From Brachycybe producta (taxonomy: Eukaryota; Arthropoda; Diplopoda; Playtdesmida; Andrognathidae), in contig JAUPFP010000016.1 of the NCBI GenBank assembly GCA_036925085.1, positions 2,380,903-2,444,902 on the forward strand: a stretch of 64,000 nt of DNA, in the 5' to 3' direction. Made by a program: the position numbers and the translations under genes. Below are positions 31,559 through 42,668 of the stretch, piece by piece (positions within the stretch are counted from its first letter, which is position 1; each line of letters opens with the position of its first letter). Under the pieces are notes generated by a model. The model was not told the DNA's origin. It made no database searches and saw only the letters and a list, made by a program, of their open reading frames with translations.

Positions 31559-34500
31559 AACCCTATTAACCTTAGTAATAATAATCATTAGTGATTAGGG
31601 TTCGGATTATTTATGCAATATCAATGCTCATCAGGAGCAACTGCTATAATATGCATTTTCTAATCAAAAAGGCTTGTTAGAGGCTAGATGTCTGGTTCCT
31701 ATCAATTGTCAATTAAGAGTTTTAGCCTCTAACCGTTTTTATTGAAAAAACCATAATTGTTGCCTGAACTAAGGGGGTTGTTACGTCACAATTGGCCCTT
31801 GGGTCAAAGATTGAGAAAGATTTGTTTAATATTGCATAAAATTCTAAATGATATTCACAGTCGCCACAAAAAATAATAGGCCTACCATTTTTAGGAAGAC
31901 AACAGTAGTCAAAAGTTGTTTGCCTAATGGTTGCAAGTTGCAACAATCTTTGTGCAACATTAATTAGAACTCAAGTGAGTCAAGTCTTATTCTGCACAAC
32001 ACAGCCACTGGAGCTGCATGCGGTGTTGCGCCCCATCATTCCACTGCATTTAAAACAATTTGTTGACCAAGTGTGGCTCTGGCTTAAGATGCATGCATTG
32101 TTGAGCCACAATAACAAGGTGGCGTGGTTACTACGTCCATGCCATCAGAAACCAGTTGACCTCTCAACAGTATAATCCAACCTTTGAAGGAGATTTTGAG
32201 GAATTGTGGTGCCAATAATTTCCCCCTCACCTTTCACACTAACACCTTTTAAACTTATTTATGTAGACACACTACCATAAAATTGAAACCTCCTCCAAAG
32301 TAAAGTAAAAATTATAAAAACGCTTTCGCTTATATTGTTCTAATATGCGGATTAACAGATAGGTTCGTGTTCGAATGAAAATAATTTGTTCACAAAGTGG
32401 ATCAACATCAATCCCTAATTGAAATGAACACCAAAGTTGCACCTGAATAAATCTAAAAATGTAACAGTTTAAAATAACGAGTCAATAACCCCGTACTTTA
32501 GACACATTTTTAGTGTCATTTTATACAACAATAAAACCTCTGTTAATGCTTTTGTAACCATGATGATTTGTGTGTGTGGCCAAGACTAATATTAGGAATT
32601 ATGATGTACGAAAATGTCACAAATTGTGTATATATAAAGTGAAACAAACAAGCCTTGCCTTAACCTCCATTTTCATCAAAGTTGTCACTTTTTGTCAGTC
32701 TACTTTTGTTTCTCTTATTTTCACAAGACATGTGGAACTTGTGAGATGGTCAAAAGACTAAAAAAAAAACCTAAATATTATGGACCAAAAAAACTCCATT
32801 AGGGGGGGGGGGACGAGACAGTTTGAGAAATTGTCTTCCTGTTCATCTTCATTGATGTAAACTTAAACCGACTGCAAAAGAAGAATCTTTCCTTTAGAAA
32901 CGTTTCTTAGAAAACCAATAAGAAGATTTCAAGTGAATGAATATGTATAGACCATTTGGGGTTCCGTCTGTCAGTCTGTCTCGGTCATATTACAAGTTAG
33001 TGAATTTACAACTTCTCTCAGTCATGATGATTGATTGACAGCCAGTATGTTCACATTTACAGTAAACATTACACGGCATTTTTCTTTTTCTTAACAGAGG
33101 TCAACAATTGGACGAAAACACAAATAGAAATTGTAAAATTATACCATCAATGACATTATATCTGATAGCAATGTCTTGTTACTCTTTGTGAGAAGGGAAC
33201 TGTTACATTGTTTTGTATCATGTTAGCTGTAAGAGCTGATGACACTTATCTTTTCTTTTCCAGCAATTGTTGTAAGACTTGTGCCTTTCTTGCACACCAT
33301 ATTACGACACTGCAAGAATTAAAGCTCTTTATTTCTTGCTGTAAATGAGCTAGTGAGCTAGTGAGATCACCGCTATATTACACAACAAAGAAATTCGTTG
33401 TGCAAACTACACGAAACGAAAACGACTATAAGGATTACTAACAGATAGTGCTAACTAGCAGCAGTTGTTTGTCACAAATACCGTTACGACTTTTACCACA
33501 TAGCAGTGCCTGACTCTCAAACATGTCACAATGTTTCTTTTTGGCGTTTTTGATGACTTTCTTAATTTTTTTTCCATCTAATTAATGATGGATTTAACAG
33601 GCATACTCATAAAATTTCTCTAAACAAGTTAATTTGGCGCCGCCATCTTCTCTTTTTTCTAAAATAATTAATTGCCTCTTTTGTAAAACATTAGTGCTGC
33701 CTAACCAATCTAATTAAAAGACACCAGAATTGCAAACAGATGGAATAAACGGTGAAATTCGGGTTAAAACATTAAATATAATTATGTTAAAATATCGTGA
33801 TATTTTAATATTTTCCCAAAAAAAAATCATGATTTATTACAACTCTGTCACAGATTAAATATCCATTGATCTATTAATATAACTAGATTACACTTCCCAA
33901 CATACGGCACAATTTAATTGTGTTTTGAATTTTTTTTAGCTACTTCTTGCTGGACTTACTTCATTGTGAAATGTTTATGAAATTTACTTCAGACTACCCT
34001 CTGTTCATATCAACCAATTTGTACTTTTTTTTTTAGAAAGCTTTTATCTAAGTTGACATTAGACCGTTTGCGTGGACCCTGTATTTCTCCTATTTGAACC
34101 AACTTCCCCATAATTACCTGGAGAAAGCTGAAATTTTGTACACTGCAGCAGCCTCTATTAGTGCGACCGGTTAATCTATCAAATTTTGATGGATCCTCGA
34201 ATGAGCCTGTCCAGGATACCTTAAATTAAACGTACTTTTCAACAACATAAAAATTACACTCCTTAGTCCCAAAAACAAAAAACATGTCTTAGTAGAAATA
34301 AAAGCTAGGAACCGAAAGCGTAGTTTTTATATTTACCTGTTAGTCAACATACTCTTTATGTTCTTAACTCGACCTAATGGACAAAATCGAAGGCCTAACA
34401 GACATAAGAATACATAATACATATAGACAGGTTTTGTAATGGTGTAACATTCTACAGGTAAATATAATCCTGAGTGAAGATTACGTGACTCAAAAGCCCA

Positions 34501-34812
34501 ATTGGGGATTAATAATGGTACACAATACAAACCATTCTATCAGATAGTGTGTGGATTATACAGATTAACTGATAAATAAACCACATAATGATGGAGTTGT
34601 TTTCAAATATTTTGAAAAAAAAAAACTTCATTTAAGTTTGAAAAGGTGAATTTCAACATGAATTTATTACAAGTTTTCTTAAAAAAAATTAAATGAAAGA
34701 ATTTTCCTTTATGTTTCAAAATTTTTAATTATAGTGGGGAAAAATAATAAACAACATTTAGTAGCATAATTATGCAAATATTTAAGTTAAACGTAACATA
34801 CTAGCTCGTATG

Positions 34813-34885
34813 AGGGGAAGTAAAACGCATGGTGTGGGGGGGGGGAGGGGAAGTAAAACGCATGGTGTGGGGGGGGGGAGGGGGG
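34813..34885. repeat. Tandem G-rich duplication
   Basis: The block ggaagtaaaacgcatggtgt plus a run of about ten G residues and gagg occurs twice in a row. The G runs could form quadruplex DNA, but no function is implied. Confidence 0.75.
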
Positions 34886-35542
34886 GTCCAGTCTATAAAT
34901 TAGGAGCCTCAATACAGACAATCTTATCTTATGAAGTTATGATGTTACTGTTTATAATTTATGATATACCCAATGACTGACCAGTCAATGACAGTCATAA
35001 ACATAAGATACACGCTTGTGACATTATTTGTCACATAATAGCATTTTGCAATACGTTTTTGTGATTGTTACATGGTTCTGTGCTGTAAATGATAAAACAT
35101 TCTAAGGAAGTAAATTCCATTGTTGCATGACCCTAGGTACAAATAACCAAAATTTACTGTCATATGACACTTTTTTATGAGCTTCTTCCTATACTCCATT
35201 TAAAAGTAATCCGTTGATCGAAAGAAATTCAATAACTTGACAAGACAGAACGTAGTTACGAGAATGCAACTTCGGAAATCCATTGCACATGAACGGAAAT
35301 GTTGGATGCAATACATTCCCAGTGAAGTGTTCAAGACAAGCCTGTCTTCATTTCCTGTGTGCAATGCGCGATTTAAAAGTTAGGCCAATTCAGAGTGGGC
35401 GTGGTTGAGGTTCTTCTATAGATCCTCAATGCTGATGACTCGAATAATGGATAAAACATTTTATCCATCCGAAAAAGATACAATAAAAAACATTGACAGC
35501 TAAGAAACTATGGTTTTCTCAATTCATTCTCTTGATCTCTTC

Positions 35543-36229
35543 TGTGAGCTTTTGACATCAACCAATATTTTATTACCAACCTTTAGATGACATTTTCTAC
35601 TTTTCGTTTCTTCTCTGAGCAGTATGACACCTGCACAGAGAAGATCCGAGCTGTAGAGAGAGCTGGATGGAGATAGATTGTAGTCACTCTTCTGCATGGG
35701 GGTGTAATCGATGCAGGAGAGTGGCGGCCATCTCTCTCTCTTCCGGTTGATGCTGATATACATCTTCTCCATCGGTATTCCGACCAGAGAAGATGTTGTA
35801 GCTGCTGAGAATCGTATAGCTCCTGCCCTATGAAACCTCCGGCCTCTGAAGAGAAGTTATTTACATAAACATAGAGACAACGCTACTTCTTATTACAACA
35901 CTTTTATTCATTCCTTGTAAGAAGTACAGATACAAGGGTGAATAGTAAAATACTAACTGGAAATCCTCAGGCCCATTGATTTGGAATGTATCGCAAAAAC
36001 AGGCAAAGGAAAGAACTGAGGAACAAAGAGGAACATGGTCCTTTTATACCTTGGACCTGTGTACACCTGCGAGGTGTAACCAGGTCCAAGTGACCATGGT
36101 CCTTTATGTATCAATCCGCCACTTGGGCATGAGTCAGAAAGGTGAGTCAGAGAGGAGGGAGGGACGGTTGAGAGTTGTTTACCCCCCAGGCTATGGTTTT
36201 GGCGGGATCACGATTTACAGGGTGTTACA
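35543..36229 (-). repeat. 3' LTR of element B
   Basis: 687 bp; its complement starts TGTAACACCC and ends AGCTCACA. It differs from the element A LTR at about ten positions (for example around the TTTATG stretch, the GATT[TA]CAC site and one single-base indel), about 98.5% identical by eye. It carries the same hairpin-TATA promoter and AATAAA. Confidence 0.95.
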
Positions 36230-36328
36230 TACCCTCCAACTTTGCTTGGAGTACGTCCTCGTACTCCAGCCAAGGGTGGAAGGTTTTCAAGTTACGCAGC
36301 GGGGAGACATGGGTGGCTGAGGACTTAC

Positions 36329-36396
36329 CGTGTACAGAGGTGGTTATGGAAAGGCACTGGCACCGAAGTGTCAGCGCCCTTAAAAATTGGAAAAGG
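36329..36396 (-). other. Possible 3' mini-exon of element B
   Basis: Acceptor tgttttcag before 36396 and donor GTAAGT just below 36329 delimit 68 nt, matching the 66-nt segment of element A. The acceptor tract differs in sequence between A and B but stays pyrimidine-rich. Confidence 0.4.
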
Positions 36397-36424
36397 CTGA
36401 AAACATAAAACAAAGATAATTAAT

Positions 36425-36530
36425 GCTCGCTGAGTGGCGAGCCGCTATTGAAATCTAAAAAGAAAAGAACAGTTGCAACGTATTTTATTTTTTTATAAAT
36501 TTTTCGATAATGCCACCCGGATGGGTGGCA
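36425..36530 (-). other. Element B 3' hairpins
   Basis: TGCCACCC/GGGTGGCA (36511-36518 with 36523-36530) and GCTCGC/GCGAGC (36425-36430 with 36437-36442), separated by an A/T-rich run. These are the counterparts of the covarying stems in element A. Confidence 0.65.
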
Positions 36531-36632
36531 ACCACATGAGTACATGTGGCGCGCAGCTATCCCTGCTGCGGAGGGTGGGGAGGATCCTGGGTCCATGAAC
36601 CGTACGGGGGGGTAATCCCGCCGGACCTGGCC

Positions 36633-38810
36633 TCATCGGTAGCTGGATGCGGCAGACAGCCATTGTCCCTGGTCGTCAGGTAGATCCCGGTGGAAGATAT
36701 TGAAGATGTCCCGGTCCCCGATAATCTTGCGGGAGGACCGCTTGTTGTACAGTGTAGCCCAAGCGGCGTCCCATAAGACGGCGATTCGGTAACGAGGATC
36801 CGGTTCCGGAATGTAGTGACGGCTGGTACGGAACGTCTGTCCAGCTGGCAGTCTAAAGACGGAGTTGACGAAAGCTCCCAAAAGGGCTTCCGTGGCTTCA
36901 TCGATGGCATCTCCGGCGAAACTGGTGGTTTCAACAATCCGTCTTCTTGGGAAGACGATGGTGATGAGGACACTTGTTAGGCGGGAGAGTCCCACGACAT
37001 ATCGCTCCCGGGGAGGGAGGTCCAGACGGGGAAACCCTTCCTCCAAAGAGAAGTGTCCTATGTAAAGGGTGTTGGCAGAGCGCACTTCGCGCTGCCAAGT
37101 GACCCACCGATTGTTGAGCAACCTCTCGCCGGAGGTGGCTGCACGGAACGGATGATCCAGCGGTAACCGCCCCAGAGTAGCCCCGGCATGGGGTACAGTG
37201 GGCGGTGCGGCTGGTCGGGCTGGTGTTGGAGCCGCAGGTTCCAAAGAAACTGATGCGCCCGTGATAGGCCTGGCATGGCGCAAGGCGGACCGGGCCATAT
37301 CGCGGGCCCGCTGACGTAGTCGCTTCGATGCCGACTTCCTGCTCAGCGCCTCCAGTGGCTTGGCACTTCCTGGTGCACGGCCCAGTGCTTCCATGGGGTC
37401 ACCTCCCTGTCGCATGACGTCTTGCAGAAGGTTTGTGATGGCCTTCTGTTTTTTCAAGAACGCGGCACGCTCTGCGGAAGGTGGCGGCATCAAAGGTGTA
37501 GGCGTAGGTTGTCCAGAAGGGCGGCCCGGAGGTGGCGGAGGAGGAGAGCGACGCGGGACCCAAGTAGGAGGGCCCCGAGTTTCATAGCGATGGTCGCGGT
37601 CCAGTTGGACTCGGTGATCCTGTAGGTCTTGCCTGACCCTTGGGTCGAAGTTATTACGCGGCGGAGGGCCGCGTCCAGAGGAACCGCGTTGTTCCTGCTG
37701 ACTTCTTCCGTCGGGTCGGTGTCGGGGCGAAAGATGGGAACCACGTGGCGAAGAGCGACGTGGTTGTGGCCGTTGAAGAGAGTCTCGAGAAGAGTGGTGG
37801 CCCCTGTAGGACTGTTGAGGCTCCTTGGGGCGAGCCCCAGTGGGAACCTGAACACGAGCAGGTTGGGGAACCACCACTATGGAAGGTAGCTTTGGAGTCG
37901 GAGTTGGTGTGGCGGCCTCGCTGCGTGGAGGCGTGGCACATCGGGAGGTTGGTGGTGACGATAATGGTGTATGAGGAGGAGGCGGCGGAGTGATTGACGG
38001 CACCGGTGAGCAGTGTTGGAAAGGCTCTGGTGGCGTTATGGGTGGAGAAGGAGATGTGGAGAGGCCAGTTGTCAGGGTTGCTGGCGAGTTTGAGGATGGA
38101 GGTGATGACGTGGCCGATGACGTAACTCGGGCGGCTTCTTGGAGTCGGGCCTCGATTCGCAGGAGCTCCTCCTTCGGGAGGTGCGCCGTACACGGTAAGC
38201 CCAGCTCGACAAGGCGGGCGCAAACCGCACGGAGGTACGCCAGATTGTCCTCCCCTTCCTTTTTATCTCTGGCTGCCTGGCGAAGGGCAGCCTCCCTCTG
38301 CATCTCCAAGTGGAGGTCTTCGAGGGGGGAGGGCACAGATCCACCTCCCCCACGCTTCCCTCTTGTTTCAGCTCCACCCGGAATGGGTTGACCAGGCGCG
38401 ATGCTATCGCGGAACGCCTGGTTAACCCCCCATGCCATTGTATTAATATCGATGCGGTCTTCCCGCTCCTCCCAGTAGTGTTTTGATGTCGTGACGTCGA
38501 AGGGGACGATGCTGCTTGGAGCAGCAGGCTTCCCTTCGCGCCCGACATTGGCAGGTCGCTTGAAGCTTGCTTTTAGGCGCTTCTCCCCACGCCGGTGAAA
38601 ATTCTCCGGTTCGGAGGAGGTGCGGCGCCTATCTATTGTGTTTGGCGACTCTCTTCTTGTTATTGGCGCACTGGCGGCGCCCGCCCTTTGTAGCTGGCAG
38701 GTAGATTGAGAGAGGGGTTCAGCGGTCCCCGCCGTTCCACTCTCCGTCTCATCTTCACTAGAAGAGGCAGACATCATTCTGCCTCCTCTCCATGAGCCTC
38801 TACCTGGCAT
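36633..38810 (-). CDS. Element B ORF3, unknown protein with Pro-rich N-terminus
   Basis: 725 residues from ATG at 38810 (MPGRGSWRGGR); an in-frame non-ATG extension reaches 38873. The first ~500 residues look disordered: basic and serine-rich, then a helical, charged stretch (LEDLHLEMQREAALRQAARD), then long Pro/Ser/Arg tracts. A helical basic segment (FLKKQKAITNLLQDVMRQ to RLRQRARDMARSAL) precedes the C-terminal block shared with element A: ERLLNNRWVTWQREVR, TLYIGHFSLEEGFPRL, ERYVVGLSRL, IAVLWDAAWATL and WLSAASSY. There is no signal peptide or membrane segment. GC content and codon use are higher than in the surrounding host DNA. Function unknown; the basic, disordered arm suggests RNA or DNA binding, which is only an inference. 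Confidence 0.78.
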   Translation of the reverse strand: MPGRGSWRGGRMMSASSSEDETESGTAGTAEPLSQSTCQLQRAGAASAPITRRESPNTIDRRRTSSEPENFHRRGEKRLKASFKRPANVGREGKPAAPSSIVPFDVTTSKHYWEEREDRIDINTMAWGVNQAFRDSIAPGQPIPGGAETRGKRGGGGSVPSPLEDLHLEMQREAALRQAARDKKEGEDNLAYLRAVCARLVELGLPCTAHLPKEELLRIEARLQEAARVTSSATSSPPSSNSPATLTTGLSTSPSPPITPPEPFQHCSPVPSITPPPPPHTPLSSPPTSRCATPPRSEAATPTPTPKLPSIVVVPQPARVQVPTGARPKEPQQSYRGHHSSRDSLQRPQPRRSSPRGSHLSPRHRPDGRSQQEQRGSSGRGPPPRNNFDPRVRQDLQDHRVQLDRDHRYETRGPPTWVPRRSPPPPPPGRPSGQPTPTPLMPPPSAERAAFLKKQKAITNLLQDVMRQGGDPMEALGRAPGSAKPLEALSRKSASKRLRQRARDMARSALRHARPITGASVSLEPAAPTPARPAAPPTVPHAGATLGRLPLDHPFRAATSGERLLNNRWVTWQREVRSANTLYIGHFSLEEGFPRLDLPPRERYVVGLSRLTSVLITIVFPRRRIVETTSFAGDAIDEATEALLGAFVNSVFRLPAGQTFRTSRHYIPEPDPRYRIAVLWDAAWATLYNKRSSRKIIGDRDIFNIFHRDLPDDQGQWLSAASSYR

Positions 38811-40286
38811 ATTTCTCAAGAGTTTAAAAGTTCTTACTTTTTCAAAAGTCCCGCTGCTGGTGATTACTTCCAAATAATAACAGAAATCGGTCCCCGATCA
38901 CTCTGTTATTATTTCAAGAGGTCCAAAAAGTTCTGAAGGCCTGATGCACTGCACGTGAGTTCAAAGGCTTGAAGGTGGCACTCAAGCTTTTGATTAACAA
39001 CAAAAACTGAAGAAGTTCGAAATTAAGATTTGGAACTTGGCACAGAAGTAGATTGAGGATTTGATGATATAAAGAGATGAACAAAAACGAGTGCTTCTTT
39101 GAAGAGAGCAAATCAAGTGGTAATTGACCAAGTTTGGTCACTTTTCTTATTTAATTTTAAAAGTTAGAAGGGCCGGCCCCTTTTAGAATAAGACACCTTA
39201 CTCTAATTGGTTTCTTCACGACTTTATTTATTGGGGGTGGGGGTTGTCCCACCGACATTAGATGTGAGAGGTGTTGATCTAATTCTTATCAGAGTCGGTC
39301 CTGTTTATTATTTTTAGATAAACAAAAGGACTAAGGAATCTCGAGGGAGAAGGGCCGTTATTTTATTTCACACCGAGGTGTGAAGTTGCCCATTAACTTT
39401 CTCCCCTTCTTTTCCTTAATGCCTTTTTTTGGAAAGAATAGGTCAGCAAGGTTACTAATGTACCTTGCTGTTGGTTATTATTTTTAGGGGGGAGTGGGGC
39501 AGGAGTTGGTGTCCCACAATTCGATCTTAATTGAGAGGGTGACAGGTTCTTCAATTTTATTTTTTAATTGAAGGTGTCCGCTCTCACAAAATCCTCAAAA
39601 CTGATTTTCTTCCTTTTTTATTTGTTTATGGCCAGCAGTTTTTGTTGTTTGTTTTTTTTTCTTTGAAGTCCCAGTGCATTGGTCTGGCCCCCAGAGCAAT
39701 TGTCTCTTTGAAGTTTCTATCCTTCCACTGTCAACAGCATGGTCAATGACGTCCGTCCATAATAAAGGGGAGCACGGTGTTTTTCTTTTGCTGACCCTTT
39801 TATGGCTCTTGATTTTTCTTCTGAACGTCCTTGACTAGCCTTCGGCGTTTTTCCCAGATGTACCACGTGGTTGACAGTTGTGTGTGAAGGCCACGTGGTT
39901 CCGGTGTAGTTTATTGCATGTTTGAAATGGTTGCCAATATGTAAATATTGGCGGCCATTTTGAAAAGTTTAAGTGTTTCAAAAATTAAAGTTGTGTGAAT
40001 TTTGTAGAGTTTTGGGAGTTATTTGAGAGTGTTTAGAGGGGTTGTTGATGCTGTGGGGTTGTTTATTCGTTGGGGGGTTCCTTTTATCCCCTCCCCCACC
40101 TCTTGACAACTGTCCTCAGTTGTTTCTTAACACAACAATTCTCAAATTCCTCCCGCTCTTCTATTGTTGATATTTGATGGTTGCTGGTGTTTATTTCCAT
40201 AGTCATGAAATAAACACTGGTGAATTATTGTTTTATTTTCGTCGCGTTTGGTTTCTTGACAGCGTGGGTGGCCGTTGCTTTCGTCG
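38811..40286 (-). other. Element B spacer between gag-protease and ORF3
   Basis: About 1.5 kb where Pol would be expected, with no long ORF. Next to the gag stop is a GTAAGT splice-donor match. Near 40104-40120 is a stretch matching the 3' end of element A's pol (AACAACTGAGGACAGTTGT) with a purine-rich run after it. A palindrome GCCAATAT/ATATTGGC lies at 39933-39952 and a strong hairpin at 38872-38914. Confidence 0.65.
38872..38914 (-). other. Strong hairpin upstream of element B ORF3
   Basis: A 13-bp perfect stem (38872-38884 with 38902-38914) encloses a second 5-bp stem ATCGG/CCGAT (38886-38890 with 38894-38898). It lies about 60 nt before the ORF3 ATG and could affect translation or splicing of ORF3. 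Confidence 0.6.
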
Positions 40287-42668
40287 TCACTTACGGGGTG
40301 GAGTTTCGAGGTTTTCCTTAGAGGTGCTGGCAGATTTGCCAGGGGCCTCTACAGAAGTTTCTCCCAGAGCCCATCCGATGTGTGCTTCGATGCATTTTTG
40401 TCGGAGTGTGGATTCGAAGAGATCGTCCTCCACGTATACTTTGTTTGTTGTCATGGACACAGCTAAGTGCAGAGCCCGGCCTAGATCTCGGCCTAAGATG
40501 GCTTCGTGCCGGCCGGTAATCACTAGTAAGTGCCCTCGCACAGCGTGGGGGCCTAGCTGGACCGTCGCGGCGAGTCGCCCCACCACGGTGATCCTTTGGC
40601 CTCCCACACCCTGAATGTTGGGTGGGATTAACACAGGCTCGATTTCGAACTTGTGTTCCTGCGCGAGTTCAATGGTGATAACGCTGCCCGTAGCTCCGGT
40701 GTCCGCGAGCATCCGTATACTCTTTCCGTTGATCGTGACGGCGATGCGCGGGTTCTTGTCGCTGGCATCATAGTCTCCGACTTCTTGAGGTGAACAGCTG
40801 CTTACCAGCTGCTCATACACCGTTGTCATTAGTCTTCGGCAGCAGGAGTGGCCCTTCGTCGGCGATTGGGTTCCGGGAGCCATGATGGCTATTGTTTTAT
40901 TTTCACGGCACCCAATCTCCTTGACGGATTGTTTAAGGACGTCGAGCGTGTCCTGCCAAACGATTAGCTCGTCCGGGGTCCATTTATGTGCAGGAGCCCG
41001 GTCGAGCACCTTGACTGGTATATCCTCAGAGTCGTCAGAACTGTCGTTGTCGGGTTTATCAGGAGTAGGCGCTCCGGCGGCTGAGTCTGCTGCTGGAAGA
41101 GGAATCCGGCGGATTTGTCCCGCCACTCTTATTAGAGCAAACTCAACGCCGTCTTCGGTGATGATATCCGTTTCAGGCACCTCTCCTTTGATGTCGTAGT
41201 CGGTAACCGGCTCCCCAAACTGCTTGATTGCAACCTTCTTCTTGGGTTGCCGACACTCACGGACGAAATGCCCCAGTTTGCCACAATTATAACACGTCGA
41301 CTTACTCTTGTCGAACGTGCGAGTGGTCTCTGGTTGGGGGTCCGCTGCGGAGTGTCGGTTTGAATTGGTGGCAGCAGTCTGACTAGGCTTCTTATCGTGC
41401 CTAGACCGGTGTGTTTTGTCTTTAGGGCTGGCGGCTGCCGCCGGCTCCTGGTCGGTCTTCGATGCTCCTTTACCCGACTGTGAATCAGCTGCGGGTTTTG
41501 GTTCCGTCGGCCATTTATCCAAGGACAGCAGGACCACCTCCATATTGAGGACGGCATTTGCGAAGTCCTTGAACGACGTCGTAGATGCGTGATGCGCGGC
41601 GTTCTGTATGGTGGGATGTAGAGCGCGGCGCAACTGGCTTATACGTAGCTGATCGTCAAGTTGCGGGTAAACTCGGTCGCCGAGTATCATAAACTCCCAG
41701 ATGAAAGCTTGTGTACTCTCACCTTCCTTCTGGGGCATCTCTGTATACTTTTTCTCCAAGATGGCCAGTTCGTTCGGCTTCCCGAACGTATCTACCATCT
41801 GTACTCTCAGTGCTGGCCAAGGAATGTCCTGAAGCTCATACCTCAGTTTACTCAGCCACGTACGGGCGGCCCCAGTGAAACACCCCGTGATGTATTCCTC
41901 CTTGTGGTGGTCTTTCCAACCGTACAGGTGTGCCACTTCCTCGAATTCTTCCAGGAAGGGACGGAAACCTGTCAATCCGTTGAATTTTTGGATTGAATCG
42001 GCAGGGTGGCGACCGCTGTATTTCTTATTGAACTCTTCCACGGAGGGTTCTCTGGGGGTTGGTCGATAGATGCCATCCTGGACGTTTGACATTCCAGCCG
42101 GCATCAGACCTACCCCTTGCGGTGGAAAACGTGGCGCGTAAACTGAAGTGCCTTGTGTCGCTCCTTGGTTAGGCTGTTGTTCCGGGGGTGTCGAGCGGCG
42201 ACCGCTACGTGCAACCCGGACAAGCGAGTGAGGAGAATCAGCACGTGTCGTAATCGGTATTTCCGCACGCTCATCTCTGTGACGCGGATCATCTGACTGC
42301 CCTTGTTGTTGCCAGTCAGGGTTACGCGGTAGATGACGTGTGTGCGGTGTGTAATGTCTTTCGTAACGATCGTGACGCTCTCTGTAGCCAACATAGGGGG
42401 CTGAAGAGGCGTCCGAGTCATCGTCGCGAAGTCGGTGTGTGCGTGTTGTCCGCCGTGGTGTAGTCGGCCGATTCGGTGTGAATCGGTCGTCTATGAGCTG
42501 AGACATGCGAGTCGAAAGTGCAGCCACTTGTTGTGACAGGTGGTCAAACTCGGCCCCAGTCGGCCGCGGCGGTGGTGTCACATCAGTAGTCACGGGTACT
42601 TCCAACAGATCTTCGTGCGAACCCTGGTGATCAGACAGGGACCCCGTATTATCGTGTGAGGTAGCCAT
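40287..42668 (-). CDS. gag: Element B Gag-protease
   Basis: 793 residues, start MATSHDNTG. Residues 1-~200 are an Arg/Pro-rich matrix-like segment. Residues ~225-385 are a Ty3/gypsy capsid (retrotransposon-gag type: LEEFEEVAHLYGW, GAARTWLSKL, EGESTQAFIWEF, LRRALHP). The CCHC knuckle is C459-x2-C462-x4-H467-x4-C472 (CYNCGKLGHFVREC). Then an acidic linker leads into an aspartic protease, LADTGATGS (Asp656) with ILGRDLGR. The ORF stops soon after the protease, where Pol would continue in element A; the stop overlaps a GTAAGT donor match. Gag would form the particle that packages element RNA. The protease is about 60% identical to that of element A, and the knuckle and catalytic Asp are intact. 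Confidence 0.93.
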   Translation of the reverse strand: MATSHDNTGSLSDHQGSHEDLLEVPVTTDVTPPPRPTGAEFDHLSQQVAALSTRMSQLIDDRFTPNRPTTPRRTTRTHRLRDDDSDASSAPYVGYRERHDRYERHYTPHTRHLPRNPDWQQQGQSDDPRHRDERAEIPITTRADSPHSLVRVARSGRRSTPPEQQPNQGATQGTSVYAPRFPPQGVGLMPAGMSNVQDGIYRPTPREPSVEEFNKKYSGRHPADSIQKFNGLTGFRPFLEEFEEVAHLYGWKDHHKEEYITGCFTGAARTWLSKLRYELQDIPWPALRVQMVDTFGKPNELAILEKKYTEMPQKEGESTQAFIWEFMILGDRVYPQLDDQLRISQLRRALHPTIQNAAHHASTTSFKDFANAVLNMEVVLLSLDKWPTEPKPAADSQSGKGASKTDQEPAAAASPKDKTHRSRHDKKPSQTAATNSNRHSAADPQPETTRTFDKSKSTCYNCGKLGHFVRECRQPKKKVAIKQFGEPVTDYDIKGEVPETDIITEDGVEFALIRVAGQIRRIPLPAADSAAGAPTPDKPDNDSSDDSEDIPVKVLDRAPAHKWTPDELIVWQDTLDVLKQSVKEIGCRENKTIAIMAPGTQSPTKGHSCCRRLMTTVYEQLVSSCSPQEVGDYDASDKNPRIAVTINGKSIRMLADTGATGSVITIELAQEHKFEIEPVLIPPNIQGVGGQRITVVGRLAATVQLGPHAVRGHLLVITGRHEAILGRDLGRALHLAVSMTTNKVYVEDDLFESTLRQKCIEAHIGWALGETSVEAPGKSASTSKENLETPPRK

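Larger units (their letters stand above)
29814..35542. other. AT-rich DNA between the 29.6-kb exon and element B
   Basis: No coding exon supported. It contains a fold-back MITE at 31433-31558 and a short tandem duplication of a G-rich 40-bp block (34813-34885). The upper part next to 29813 is probably 5' UTR and promoter of the 29.6-kb exon, but no TATA box was assigned. Confidence 0.45.

Noticed and set aside
37490-38548. Long open frames overlapping element B ORF3 in other frames
   Set aside because: GC-rich sequence leaves extra frames open; only the 725-residue frame shares the C-terminal block with element A.
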